Part shown: piece by piece, positions 51,225 through 60,075 of the stretch | How positions within the stretch are numbered: position 1 is the first letter of the stretch | Layout: the number at the start of each line of letters is the position of its first letter | DNA from: Conexibacter sp. CPCC 206217 | Lineage (GTDB): Bacteria; Actinomycetota; Thermoleophilia; Solirubrobacterales; Solirubrobacteraceae | Direction: 5' to 3' | DNA: 64,000 nucleotides | Assembly (NCBI RefSeq): GCF_030646165.1 | Contig: NZ_JAUTDO010000004.1 | Location: 372,001 to 436,000 of the forward strand | Position numbers and translations under genes: made by a program | Notes under the pieces: generated by a model | What the model was told of the DNA's origin: nothing | What the model saw: the letters and a program-made list of their open reading frames with translations, nothing else | The model's database searches: none

Positions 51225-52055
51225 TCAGACCGCGTTCAGCCTGTCCGGGTCCGGCCCGGTTCGCTCGCCGCGGTCGAGCGTCGCGATCGACGCCAGCTCG
51301 GCGTCGCTCAGCTCGAAGCCGACGACGTCGAAGTTCTCGGCGATCCGCGCGGGCGTGACCGACTTCGGGATCACGACGTTGCCGAGCTGCAGGTGCCAGC
51401 GCAGCACGACCTGCGCCGGCGTCTTGCCGTGCGCCTCGGCGATCGCGGTGATCACGGGCGCGTCGAGCACGGCGCCCTGGGCAAGCGGCGACCATGCCTC
51501 GGTCGCGATCCCGTGCTCGGCGTGGAACGCGCGCAGGTCGACCTGCTGCAGGTGCGGGTGCAGCTCGATCTGGTTGACCGACGGCACGACGTCGGTCTCG
51601 TCGAACAGCCGGCGCAGGTGCGCGGTCTGGAAGTTGGAGACCCCGATCGAGCGCACGCGGCCGTCCGCGAGCAGTCTCTCGAACGCTCTCCAGGTCGGCA
51701 CGTAACGGTCGTGCGCGGGCGTCGGCCAATGGATCAGGTAGAGGTCGACGACGTCGAGCCCGAGCTTCTGCGCGCTCGCCTCGAACGCGCGCAGCGTCGT
51801 GTCGTAGCCCTGCTCGGAGTTCCACAGCTTCGTCGTGACGAACAGCTCGTCGCGCGGGAGGCCGGCGGCGGCGATCGCCTTCCCGACGCCCTCCTCGTTG
51901 CGGTAGGCGGCGGCGGTGTCGATGTGGCGATAGCCGGCGCCGAGCGCCCGCGTCACGGCCTCGGCCGTCTCGGCCGGCGGCACCTGGAAGACGCCGAAGC
52001 CGAGCTGCGGGATCTCGACGCCGTCGTTGAGCGTCAGCTGGGGGATCTTGGACAT
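51225..52055 (-). CDS. Aldo/keto reductase
   Basis: A 276-residue NADPH-dependent reductase of the 2,5-diketo-D-gluconate reductase type. The tetrad is Asp46 and Tyr51 (HIDTAAAYRNEEGVG), Lys76 (TTKLWNSEQGYD) and His109 (LYLIHWP). The NADPH loop VIPKSVTPARIAENF is present. Substrates are small carbonyls or keto sugars. It stands alone, divergent from the methyltransferase. Confidence 0.93.
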   Translation of the reverse strand: MSKIPQLTLNDGVEIPQLGFGVFQVPPAETAEAVTRALGAGYRHIDTAAAYRNEEGVGKAIAAAGLPRDELFVTTKLWNSEQGYDTTLRAFEASAQKLGLDVVDLYLIHWPTPAHDRYVPTWRAFERLLADGRVRSIGVSNFQTAHLRRLFDETDVVPSVNQIELHPHLQQVDLRAFHAEHGIATEAWSPLAQGAVLDAPVITAIAEAHGKTPAQVVLRWHLQLGNVVIPKSVTPARIAENFDVVGFELSDAELASIATLDRGERTGPDPDRLNAV

Positions 52056-52174
52056 GGGTTCGAGGCTAGTACGGGCCGACGATGGCGGCTCTCAAGCTCT
52101 TCATCGCAGCGCCGATTATCGAGATGCCGGCCACGATCCCTCGAGCGGCCGACCTCGACCCTCAAGGAGACCGC

Positions 52175-52942
52175 GTGCCGCACCTCGACGCACAGAGCAT
52201 GGACATCCGCGCCGCCGACCGCTTCGTGACGGCTGAGGAGCAACTCGGCGAGCTGCACGACGCGTTTCCCGGCGGTCCCCGCGAGCGCCTGCACCAGCTG
52301 CCGCTGTTCCTGCCGCCGCACGTGCTGCGCCGGATCGCGTTCCTCGACGCGCTCTACCGCCAGATCGTGCCCGTGCACGGCGCGATCATGGAGTTCGGCG
52401 TGCGCTTCGGGCGCGACCTCGCGATCTTCGACTCGCTGCGGATGCTGCACGAGCCGCTCAACTACGGGCGCAAGATCGTCGGCTTCGACACCTTCACCGG
52501 CTTCCCATCGGTCGACGAGAAGGACGGCGAGTACGGGCTCGTCCACGTCGGCGGCCTGCACACCGGCGACGACTACGACGCGTACCTCGAGCAGGTGCTG
52601 GAGGCGCGCGAACAGCTCGGGACCTACGAACACCTGCGCAAGTTCGAGATCGTCAAGGGCGACGCCACCGAGACGCTGGCCGCGTACCTCGAGCGCAACC
52701 AGCACACAATCGTCGCGCTCGCGTACTTCGACTTCGACATCTACCAGCCGACGAAGGACTGCCTCGAGCTGCTGCGCGGCCACCTCACGAAGGGCTCCGT
52801 GCTCGCGTTCGACGAGCTCAACTGCCCCGACTTCCCCGGCGAGACGCTCGCGGTCAAGGAGGTCTTCGGACTGGATCGCTACGCGATCAGACGCATCCCG
52901 GGAGTGAACCCCGGAATGCCGTCCTATCTCGTGATCGACTGA
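52175..52942 (+). CDS. TylF-like sugar O-methyltransferase
   Basis: A 255-residue class I methyltransferase of the TylF/MycF kind. Segments are AIMEFGVRFGRDLAIFDSLR, KIVGFDTFTGFPSVDEKDG, and the metal-binding YFDFDIYQPTKDCLELLR. These enzymes methylate hydroxyls of deoxysugars with Mg2+. The start is GTG 52175, because AAGGAG lies 5 bases before it; a longer frame from ATG 52082 has no such site. It probably decorates the surface glycan. Confidence 0.87.
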   Translation: MPHLDAQSMDIRAADRFVTAEEQLGELHDAFPGGPRERLHQLPLFLPPHVLRRIAFLDALYRQIVPVHGAIMEFGVRFGRDLAIFDSLRMLHEPLNYGRKIVGFDTFTGFPSVDEKDGEYGLVHVGGLHTGDDYDAYLEQVLEAREQLGTYEHLRKFEIVKGDATETLAAYLERNQHTIVALAYFDFDIYQPTKDCLELLRGHLTKGSVLAFDELNCPDFPGETLAVKEVFGLDRYAIRRIPGVNPGMPSYLVID

Positions 52943-52997
52943 TCGGCATGGACTGGGGCCGCCTCGGCAGCCCCGCGCCGTTACCCTTCGTCGTCCT

Positions 52998-53669
52998 TTG
53001 CCGCTCGTCCTCGCCTCCGTCACAGAACCGCTGATCAACTTCGCGACCGACGTCGTGGACAAGCTCGGCCTCGCCGGCGTCTTCGTGCTGATGCTGCTGG
53101 AGAGCGCCTGCATCCCGATCCCGTCGGAGGCGACGATGCTCTTCGCCGGCTTCAACGTCTCGCTCGGCGAGTACTCGCTGCTGGCGGCGGTGCTGGTCGG
53201 CTCGGTCGCCAACCTGATCGGCTCCTGGATCGCGTACGGCGTCGGCTACTTCGGTCGCCTCGAGCTGCTGGAGAGACACGGCAGAAAGCTGCACATCTCC
53301 AGAAAGAACCTCGAACAGGCCGACCGCTGGTTCGAGCAGTACGGCTCCTGGGCGGTCTTCTTCGCGCGGATGCTGCCGATCGTGCGGACGTTCATCTCGC
53401 TGCCGGCCGGCGTCGCGCGGATGCCGTTCATCCGCTTCTCGGTGCTGACCTTCCTCGGCTGCCTTCCGTGGGTCTTCGCGCTCACCTTCATCGGCAAGCA
53501 GGCGCGCGACAACTGGACGAAGTGGAAGGACAGCCTGCACTACGTCGACTACGCGGTCGCGGTCCTGATCGTCGCCGTCGTCGTGTACTACGTGCTGCGC
53601 TGGTATCGCAAGCGCAACGACGCCGTCCCGGTCGCCGACGAACCGGCGACGACCGACGCCTCCGTGTGA
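52998..53669 (+). CDS. DedA family membrane protein
   Basis: A 223-residue DedA protein, likely a transporter for lipid carriers such as undecaprenyl phosphate. Landmarks are LLESACIPIPSEATMLFAG, the half-helix with the conserved E, and FFARMLPIVRTFISLPAGVA. Several helices and a basic C-terminus (WYRKRNDAVP) follow. The start is probably TTG 52998, because no ATG or GTG lies near. AGA codons are seen at GRK and SRK. UppP follows 46 bases later, so both genes handle carrier recycling. Confidence 0.9.
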   Translation: MPLVLASVTEPLINFATDVVDKLGLAGVFVLMLLESACIPIPSEATMLFAGFNVSLGEYSLLAAVLVGSVANLIGSWIAYGVGYFGRLELLERHGRKLHISRKNLEQADRWFEQYGSWAVFFARMLPIVRTFISLPAGVARMPFIRFSVLTFLGCLPWVFALTFIGKQARDNWTKWKDSLHYVDYAVAVLIVAVVVYYVLRWYRKRNDAVPVADEPATTDASV

Positions 53670-53715
53670 TCCGCGCGCTCGCGAGCGGGGCGGCAGTGCG
53701 GGCGGCGCGGAGCTG

Positions 53716-54540
53716 ATGGCCGACGAGCCGCTGCCGGAGGGAGCGGGCGCGCTGCCGCTGCGCCACGCGGTCGCGCTCGGCCTCTTGCACGGCCCCGCCG
53801 AGCTGCTGCCGATCTCCTCATCCGGCCACATCACGCTCGTGCCGTGGCTGCTGCGCTGGCCGTACGCCGAACTGGACGCGGAGCTGCGCAAGGCGTTCGA
53901 GGTCGCGCTGCACGCGGGCACGGCGGCGGCGCTGCTGATCGGGCTGCGCGACGAGGTCGGCGACGCGGCGCGCGGGCTCGACCGCCGGCGGATCGAGCTG
54001 ATCGTGCTGTCGTTCGCGCCTGCCGGGGTACTCGCGTTCGCGCTGGAACGGCCGATCGAGCGGCGGCTCGGCACGCCCGCGACGATCGCCGCCGGCCTCG
54101 TGCTCGGCTCGCTCGCGATGGCGCTCGCCGACATGGCCCCGCAGGAGCGCTCGCGCGAGGAGGCCGACTGGCGCGACGCGCTCGCGCTCGGTACCGGCCA
54201 GGCCGCCGCACTGGTGCCCGGCATCTCGCGCAACGGCGCGACGCTCGCCGCGGCCCGCCTGCGCCGCTTCACGCGCGAGGACGCCAACGCCCTCTCGCGC
54301 CACGTCGCGCTGCCGATCATCGTCGCGGCGACCGTGCTGAAGGGCGGACGGTTGGCGAAGCGCGGCCTGCCGCCGCGCACCCGCGCCGCCTTCGCCGCCG
54401 GCACGCTCGCCTCGTTCGCCTCGACGCTCGGCTCGACCTGGCTGATCCGCCAGGTCGAGCGCGACCGCTCGCTCGCGCCCTACGCCGCCTACCGGATCGG
54501 GCTGGCGGCGGTGGTGGCGCGGCGGTTGCGGCGGGGGTAG
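53716..54540 (+). CDS. uppP: Undecaprenyl-diphosphatase
   Basis: A 274-residue UppP/BacA. It removes one phosphate from undecaprenyl diphosphate so the carrier can be used again. Motif 1 is AELLPISSSGH (Glu29, then residues 34-38) and motif 2 is PGISRNGATLAAARLRR with the catalytic Arg. In E. coli the first motif begins with E17 or Gln (EGLTEF); here it is His25 (HGPAEL). About eight helices are present. It follows DedA. Confidence 0.92.
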   Translation: MADEPLPEGAGALPLRHAVALGLLHGPAELLPISSSGHITLVPWLLRWPYAELDAELRKAFEVALHAGTAAALLIGLRDEVGDAARGLDRRRIELIVLSFAPAGVLAFALERPIERRLGTPATIAAGLVLGSLAMALADMAPQERSREEADWRDALALGTGQAAALVPGISRNGATLAAARLRRFTREDANALSRHVALPIIVAATVLKGGRLAKRGLPPRTRAAFAAGTLASFASTLGSTWLIRQVERDRSLAPYAAYRIGLAAVVARRLRRG

Positions 54541-54742
54541 GCGTTCGCCTCGGCGGCCTGGCTCATCCCGCCGCCCATCACTCAACGAATGTTCCACGAA
54601 ACTGTGAGCGCTTTGTGAAGAGCGGCGAATTCGCCCATCGGGCGCGTCGGCGCTGTTAGCGTGACCCGCAACCGGCCGCGAACCGGCTCCGGCCATGGAC
54701 GAGCAGGGGCAGCGCGACCGGATCGATTCAGAGGGGTAATCC

Positions 54743-56362
54743 GTGAAGAGACGGTTGCATTGCGTCGCGCTCGTATGCGCGGGCGCGTTACTCGCACAGG
54801 CCGCGCCCAGCTTCGCGGCGTCCTGCGAGAACCTTGCGCTGCCGGTCAATGGCGGCCTCGCGGAAGCGTCGTCGGAGAATTCGAACGGGCTCTATCCCGT
54901 TGCTGGGGTCAACGACGGCATCGCGCAGACGTCGGGCGGCCGCGGCTTCTGGAGCGACGACACGCCGGGCGTCTTCCCCGACTGGGTGCAGATCAGATGG
55001 GACCAGCCCACGACGATCAACAGACTCGTCTTCCGCATCGCGGTCTCGTCCCCGGCACTGCCGCTCGGCGTTCGCACACAGGCGAGCACCCGGATCCAGT
55101 ATTGGGACGACTCCGCCAGCGCGTGGGTGGACGTCGTCGGCAGAAGCGGCCAGGCCAACCCGATCGTCGGGTGGACCTCTCCGTTGGACGCCGCCGACGG
55201 TAGCGAGCGCCGCCAGTTCGACTTCCCGGACGTGACCACGACAAAGGTGCGAGCGCTGATCGAGGACGGCGCCAGCGACGGCGCGTCCTGGATGGAGGAG
55301 ATCGAGGCGTACCGGATGACCGACGACTGCGACCAGCCGGACGAGAACCTGGCGCTCGCCAGCAACGGCGGGATCGCGACGGCGTCGACGACCAACTCCA
55401 ACGGCCTCTACCCGGTCAGAGGCGTCAACGACGGCGTCGCCCAGACCTCCGGCGGCCTCGGCTTCTGGAGCGACGACACGTCGAGAGTCTTTCCCGACTG
55501 GGTCCAGATCTCGTGGGCGGATCCCGTCGTCCTCAACAGACTCGTCTTCCGCATCCCAGTCGTCTCGCCCAGCCTCCCGGTCGGCATCCGGACCCTTGCC
55601 AGAACCCGGATCCAGTACTGGGATGAGGCGAGATCGGACTGGGTCGACGTGGTCGGCAGAAGCGGGCAGGACAACCCGATCCTCGACTGGATCGCACCGC
55701 TCGCCACGGCGGACGGCAGCGAGCGCCGCGAGTTCACCATCCCCGAGATCACGACCACGAAGATCCGCGCCGTGATCGAGGACGGCGCAACCGACGGCGC
55801 GTCCTGGATGGAGGAGATCGAGGCGTACGGACGCAGAGACGCCGCCAGACCCCCGGCGCAGAACCTCGCGCTGGTCGACAACGGCGGCAGCGCGTCGGCG
55901 TCTTCGACGCACAGCAGCGGTCTCTACCCGGTGTCCGCGCTCAACGACGACAGACGCGAGTCCGGCTCCACGCGGGGCTACTGGAACGACGACACGCAGA
56001 ACGACTGGAGCGACGACTGGGCCCAGATCGGCTGGACCAGACCCGTCACTCTCGACAGAGTCGTCGTGCGGATCCCCATCGCACAGCCCGACTTCCCGGT
56101 CGGTGAGATCACGCTCAGAAGCTCCCGCGTGCAGTACTGGGACGAGGCGAGATCCGCCTGGACCGACGTCGTCGGCGCCAGCGGCCAGAGCAACCCGATC
56201 CTCGACTGGACCGGACCGATCGGCACCACCGACGGCAGCGAGACGCGCACGTTCGACATCGACGCGATCACCACCACCAAGGTCCGCGTCCTGATCGAAG
56301 ATGGCTCGACCGACGGCTGGTCCTGGCTCGACGAGATCGAAGCCTGGGGCTGGGACGCCTAG
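54743..56362 (+). CDS. Secreted protein with three tandem discoidin-like (F5/8C) domains
   Basis: A 539-residue exported protein. The signal peptide is LHCVALVCAGALLAQAAPSF with a cut near FAA-S. Three copies of a domain of about 160 residues start at 30, 202 and 374 (period 172): ENLALPVNGG, ENLALASNGG and QNLALVDNGG. Each repeat has SNGLYPV or SSGLYPV, W-x-D-W/A-QI, YWD and a D-G-(S/A)-(S/T)-D-G-(A/W)-SW end. The fold is a sugar-binding beta sandwich, CBM or discoidin. No catalytic part exists. AGA codes 17 of 39 arginines by my count. A GAGGGG site fits GTG 54743. It may bind the surface glycan. Confidence 0.85.
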   Translation: MKRRLHCVALVCAGALLAQAAPSFAASCENLALPVNGGLAEASSENSNGLYPVAGVNDGIAQTSGGRGFWSDDTPGVFPDWVQIRWDQPTTINRLVFRIAVSSPALPLGVRTQASTRIQYWDDSASAWVDVVGRSGQANPIVGWTSPLDAADGSERRQFDFPDVTTTKVRALIEDGASDGASWMEEIEAYRMTDDCDQPDENLALASNGGIATASTTNSNGLYPVRGVNDGVAQTSGGLGFWSDDTSRVFPDWVQISWADPVVLNRLVFRIPVVSPSLPVGIRTLARTRIQYWDEARSDWVDVVGRSGQDNPILDWIAPLATADGSERREFTIPEITTTKIRAVIEDGATDGASWMEEIEAYGRRDAARPPAQNLALVDNGGSASASSTHSSGLYPVSALNDDRRESGSTRGYWNDDTQNDWSDDWAQIGWTRPVTLDRVVVRIPIAQPDFPVGEITLRSSRVQYWDEARSAWTDVVGASGQSNPILDWTGPIGTTDGSETRTFDIDAITTTKVRVLIEDGSTDGWSWLDEIEAWGWDA

Positions 56363-56371
56363 CGACCCAGG

Positions 56372-58405
56372 TCAGTACGCGGCGCCGGCGATGCCGACGC
56401 CGTGCTTGGCCTCGAACGCGGCCTTGTCGCGCAGAACCTGTCTCGAGACCCAGGCGCGCAGGGCCGGCTCGTCGCTGTTGACGGTCGCCGACAGCAGGTG
56501 TCGGATCTTCGATGTCTGTACGTGCTGCGGCGGGCGGCCGGCGCTGCGCAGGCGCTCCAGCAGGTCGGTGTCCTGGAACCAGACGACCAGCTCCGGATCG
56601 AAGAACTCGCCGTCGGCGACCGCGAACTCCTCCAGCACGTCGCGCGTGAGCGCGAAGCACCAGGCGGCGAAATCGTGGCGCATCGGGCCGTCGACGGTGT
56701 CGGGGAAGACGACCGCGGCGCCCGCGTCGAGCGCGTCGCGCAGCGGCGCCCACCAGCCGGGCAGCAGCTCGACGTCGTCGTTGAGCACCAGCAGGTAGCG
56801 GCCGCGCGCGGCGCGCAGGCCGGCGTTGACCGGGGCGCTAAAGCCCTGCGGCGGTGCACCGTTGTCGATCACGATCAGCTCGTGGGCGGCGTCGGTGTTG
56901 GCCTGCGCGGCGGCGATGCAGCGGCGCACACGCTCGCCGGCGGCGTCGAGCGTCGGGATCACGATCGACAGCTCGATCGGCTCGCCGGGCGCGCGCCGCA
57001 GCTGCGGCGTCGGCGTGGCGGCCGGCCGAGAGGCGACGCTCGCCGGGACGTTGACGACCTCGCCAGAGCGGGCGAGCAGCATGCAGAGCGCGGGCAGTTC
57101 CAGGCCGGCGGGAGCGGCGGGAAGCGTCCGCGGCAACGCGGCGCGGCGTGTCGCGAGCGCCGCCGTGGCGACGGCGGCTGTGTTCGAGCCGGCGTCCGCG
57201 CCCGCAGCGGCCGCCGCGATGCCCGGCTGCGCCAGCGCGGCGAGCAGCGGCGTGAGGAAGCTGGGCGCTACGGTCGGCGCGCCGTGCATCAGCACGACCG
57301 CGTCCCGCGTGCAGTGCTGCAGGCCCCGCGACGCAGCGGCGGCGAAGCCCTGCGGCCGCTCGGTCTTGACGACCGTCACGTCGCCGTCGAGCAGGTCGAG
57401 CAGCCCGTCCAACTGCGGCGCGCAGTCGGCGACGATCACGATCTCGTGCTCAGGCTGGTCGACGCCGAGCTGCGAGATCGCCGTCAAGCAGCGCAGCGCC
57501 TCCTGCTCGGAGCCGTCGAGCACGAGCAGGAGCGTGGCGGTCGCGACGGGGGCGTCATCGCCAGTCGACGGTTCGGACGCGGCGACCGGAGTGGCCGCAG
57601 CGTGCGCGACCGTGGTGTCCGTCGTCGCGGCGTCGGCGGCGCTGGACCGTACGATCACCGGGGTACCGGCGGTTGCCCGCGCATCGCGCTGGACCGGCGC
57701 CCCGGGCGTCGGCGTCGCGACGACCAGGTACTGGTAAGCACCGAGACGCGCCGTCACCTCGGTCAGCTCGGCACCGAGCTGGGCGGCCGCCTCGGCGAGC
57801 GGCGTCAGCTCGCCTGGCAGCGGATCGGTGACGCGCGTGACGGTGTGCGGGTCGTAACCGGTCTCCTTCAGCATCGCGCCGGCCTCGTCGAGCGTGAAGA
57901 AGTGCACGTGCGTGCGATCGAGCAGACCGGAGTCCTCGTAGGTCCAGCGATCCTGCACGACGAGCGGGAAGACGACCGACCAGTGCTTGACGTTGGGGAA
58001 CGAGCAGACGAGCGCGCCGTCGTCGGCGAGGTAGCGGCGCAGCGCGCGCAGCAGCCGGTGCGGGTCGCGCAGATGCTCCAGCACGTCGCCGAAGATCATC
58101 GCGTCGAAGTGCCCGTCCGGATACGGCAGCGACTCGAGCGAGTCGAGGTCCGCGACGATCACCTCGTCGAGGCGCTCGGCCGCCTGCTCGGCGGCGTCCG
58201 GGAACAGCTCGATCCCGACGACCTCGATCCCGCGCTCCTCGCGCAGAGCCCCTCCGAGCGCCCCGGCGCCGCAGCCCACGTCGAGCACGCGCCGCGCGCC
58301 CTCCGGCACGCGGCTGCGCAGCTCCGGCCGGCTCCAGTTGAAGTAGCCGTCGTCGCTGGGCGCTGACTCGCTGGCGCGAACACCGGCCGCGTCGGAAGGT
58401 CTCAT
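56372..58405 (-). CDS. Methyltransferase-glycosyltransferase fusion protein
   Basis: A 677-residue fusion. Residues 1-235 form a class I methyltransferase (VLDVGCGAGALGGAL, VEHLRDPHR-type FGDVLEHLRDPHRLLRAL). Next comes an Ala/Thr-rich linker (about 240-285). Residues 290-470 look like a degenerate GT2 (EIVIVADCAPQLDGLLD, VVLMHGAPTVAPSFL). The C-terminal 175 residues are a standard GT2 (LSIVIPTLDAAG, LIVIDNGAPP, LVLNDDVELLPGWW with DDV metal site). The start is ATG 58405, coupled to the aminotransferase stop (ATGA). It is likely to methylate and extend the same glycan. Confidence 0.87.
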   Translation of the reverse strand: MRPSDAAGVRASESAPSDDGYFNWSRPELRSRVPEGARRVLDVGCGAGALGGALREERGIEVVGIELFPDAAEQAAERLDEVIVADLDSLESLPYPDGHFDAMIFGDVLEHLRDPHRLLRALRRYLADDGALVCSFPNVKHWSVVFPLVVQDRWTYEDSGLLDRTHVHFFTLDEAGAMLKETGYDPHTVTRVTDPLPGELTPLAEAAAQLGAELTEVTARLGAYQYLVVATPTPGAPVQRDARATAGTPVIVRSSAADAATTDTTVAHAAATPVAASEPSTGDDAPVATATLLLVLDGSEQEALRCLTAISQLGVDQPEHEIVIVADCAPQLDGLLDLLDGDVTVVKTERPQGFAAAASRGLQHCTRDAVVLMHGAPTVAPSFLTPLLAALAQPGIAAAAAGADAGSNTAAVATAALATRRAALPRTLPAAPAGLELPALCMLLARSGEVVNVPASVASRPAATPTPQLRRAPGEPIELSIVIPTLDAAGERVRRCIAAAQANTDAAHELIVIDNGAPPQGFSAPVNAGLRAARGRYLLVLNDDVELLPGWWAPLRDALDAGAAVVFPDTVDGPMRHDFAAWCFALTRDVLEEFAVADGEFFDPELVVWFQDTDLLERLRSAGRPPQHVQTSKIRHLLSATVNSDEPALRAWVSRQVLRDKAAFEAKHGVGIAGAAY

Positions 58406-59529
58406 GCGCGACAGCCCTCGCGCACTGCGCGGATCACCGCATCGACAGCGGCATCGTCGAGCGTGGGATGGAGCGGCAGGCTGAGGATCTCGGCGGCGAG
58501 CCGGTCCGTCACGGGCAGCGTCTGGCCGGCCGTCGCGAACGCCCGCGTGCGATGCGGCGGGATCTCATAGTGGATCAGCGCGCCGACGCCGCGCTCGGCG
58601 AGCGCCGCGCGGAGCATGTCCCGCTGCGGGTGACGGACGACGAACAGATGCCAGACGTGGCCGTCGCCGCCAGCCGGGAGCACCAGCCCGGGCACGTCGG
58701 CGAGCGCACGCAGATACTGACCGGCGATCTCCCGGCGACGGGCGTTGTCGACCGCGAGCCGCGGCAGCCGCACGCGCAGGAAGGCCGCCTGCAGCTCGTC
58801 GAGGCGCGAGTTGTCGCCCTTGATCTCCGAGTCGCCGCGGGCGCGCCAGCCGTAGGTGCGCAGCAACCGCAGACGCTCGGCGAGCGCGTCGTCGTCGGTC
58901 GTGACCGCACCGCCGTCGCCGATCGCGCCGAGGTTCTTCGTCGGGTAGAAGCTGAACGCGGCCGCGACGCCGAGCCCCCCGACGGGTCTGCCCGCGAACG
59001 TCGCCCCGTGAGCCTGGCAGGCGTCCTCGACGAGCGCGACGTCGTGCGCCGCCGCCCAGGCCGCGATCGTGGCGAGGTCCGCCGGTCGGCCGCAGAGATG
59101 GACTGGCACGACCGCGCGCGTGCGCTCCGTCCGCGCCGCGTCGAGCAGCGCCGGATCGATCGCAAAGGTCTCGGGATCGACATCGACGCCAATCGGCTCG
59201 GCGCCGGTGAGCGAGACGGCCATCCACGTCGCGACGGCGGTGTAGCCCGGGACGAGCACCTCGTCACCGGGGCCGATCCCGAGCGCGCGCAACGTCAGCT
59301 GCAGCGCGTCGAGGCCGCTCGCGACGCCGATCGCGTGTGCCGTGCCGCAGGCGTCGGCGAACTCACGCTCGAACGCCTCCACTTCCTTCCCGAGCACCCA
59401 CCAGCCGCTGTCGAGCACGCGCGCGAAGGCGGCGTCGAGCTGCGCCCGGATCGGCGCGATGCCGCCGGCGAGGTCCATGAACGGGACCTCGACGCGCTGC
59501 TCAGGCGCGGGCGGTGCCGCGGAAGTCAT
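58402..59529 (-). CDS. DegT-family sugar aminotransferase (FdtB/QdtB-like)
   Basis: A 375-residue PLP enzyme. The PLP lysine is Lys198 in SFYPTKNLGAIGDGG. The region VEDACQAHGATFAG, DNSRLDELQAAFLR and the C-terminal HYEIPPHRTRAF fit the family. Together with the adjacent FdtA-like ketoisomerase it should form dTDP-3-amino-3,6-dideoxyhexose. ATG 59529 is chosen because the longer form would overlap the isomerase by 56 bases; the overlap is then 29 bases. It is coupled to the downstream fusion gene. Confidence 0.9.
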   Translation of the reverse strand: MTSAAPPAPEQRVEVPFMDLAGGIAPIRAQLDAAFARVLDSGWWVLGKEVEAFEREFADACGTAHAIGVASGLDALQLTLRALGIGPGDEVLVPGYTAVATWMAVSLTGAEPIGVDVDPETFAIDPALLDAARTERTRAVVPVHLCGRPADLATIAAWAAAHDVALVEDACQAHGATFAGRPVGGLGVAAAFSFYPTKNLGAIGDGGAVTTDDDALAERLRLLRTYGWRARGDSEIKGDNSRLDELQAAFLRVRLPRLAVDNARRREIAGQYLRALADVPGLVLPAGGDGHVWHLFVVRHPQRDMLRAALAERGVGALIHYEIPPHRTRAFATAGQTLPVTDRLAAEILSLPLHPTLDDAAVDAVIRAVREGCRA

Positions 59530-59968
59530 CGTAGTCACGGACGTAGTCGCGCTCATCGAACTCCTGCGAGGCGAGCACGAGGCAGACCGACCCCGAGGAG
59601 AAGTCGTGCAGCTCCCGCCACACCATCGGCGGCAGGTAGAGGCCGTAGTACGAGCGGTTGAGGAAGAAGCGCTCGCAGTGCTCGCCGTCGTCGACGACGA
59701 CGGTGAACGATCCCGACGCCGCGATGATGAACTCCTCGAACGCCCGGTGCGCGTGACCTCCGCGGCCCTCGCCGCCCGGCACGTCGTAGAGATAGTAGAC
59801 GCGACGGATCTCGAACGGGACCTGGTTGCCGGTCTCGATCGGTGTGAGGTTACCGCGCGGATCGGTGATCCGCGGCAGTCTCACCAGCTGGCAGCCGGTT
59901 CTGCTCTCTCCGACAAGGACGCCTCTAGCAGCTGGGAGGTTCGTCGCCGGCTCCGGGATAGCGCTCAT
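59501..59968 (-). CDS. FdtA/QdtA-type sugar 3,4-ketoisomerase
   Basis: A 155-residue cupin of the dTDP-4-oxo-6-deoxyglucose 3,4-ketoisomerase family. It makes the 3-keto sugar needed by FdtB-type aminotransferases. Landmarks are ITDPRGNLTPIE, IRRVYYLYDVPGGEGRGGHA with the HAHR histidines, GSFTVVVDDG, and LPPMVWRELHDFSSGS. The start is ATG 59968. It precedes the aminotransferase and overlaps it. An upstream 4,6-dehydratase for dTDP-glucose is not in the window. Confidence 0.9.
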   Translation of the reverse strand: MSAIPEPATNLPAARGVLVGESRTGCQLVRLPRITDPRGNLTPIETGNQVPFEIRRVYYLYDVPGGEGRGGHAHRAFEEFIIAASGSFTVVVDDGEHCERFFLNRSYYGLYLPPMVWRELHDFSSGSVCLVLASQEFDERDYVRDYDDFRGTARA

Positions 59969-60075
59969 GCCCACGTGATCGGATCGGCGCGCGACGAGTT
60001 GAGCGGCTTGGTGACCGCCGACGCGCCGCACCCGCGTCCACGGCGCCGCGACGGCGGCGTGGCGGGACTCAAGCA

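Noticed and set aside
52082..52174. Upstream extension of the TylF-like methyltransferase to ATG 52082
   Set aside because: AAGGAG sits 5 bases before GTG 52175, and the extension has no family-like sequence.
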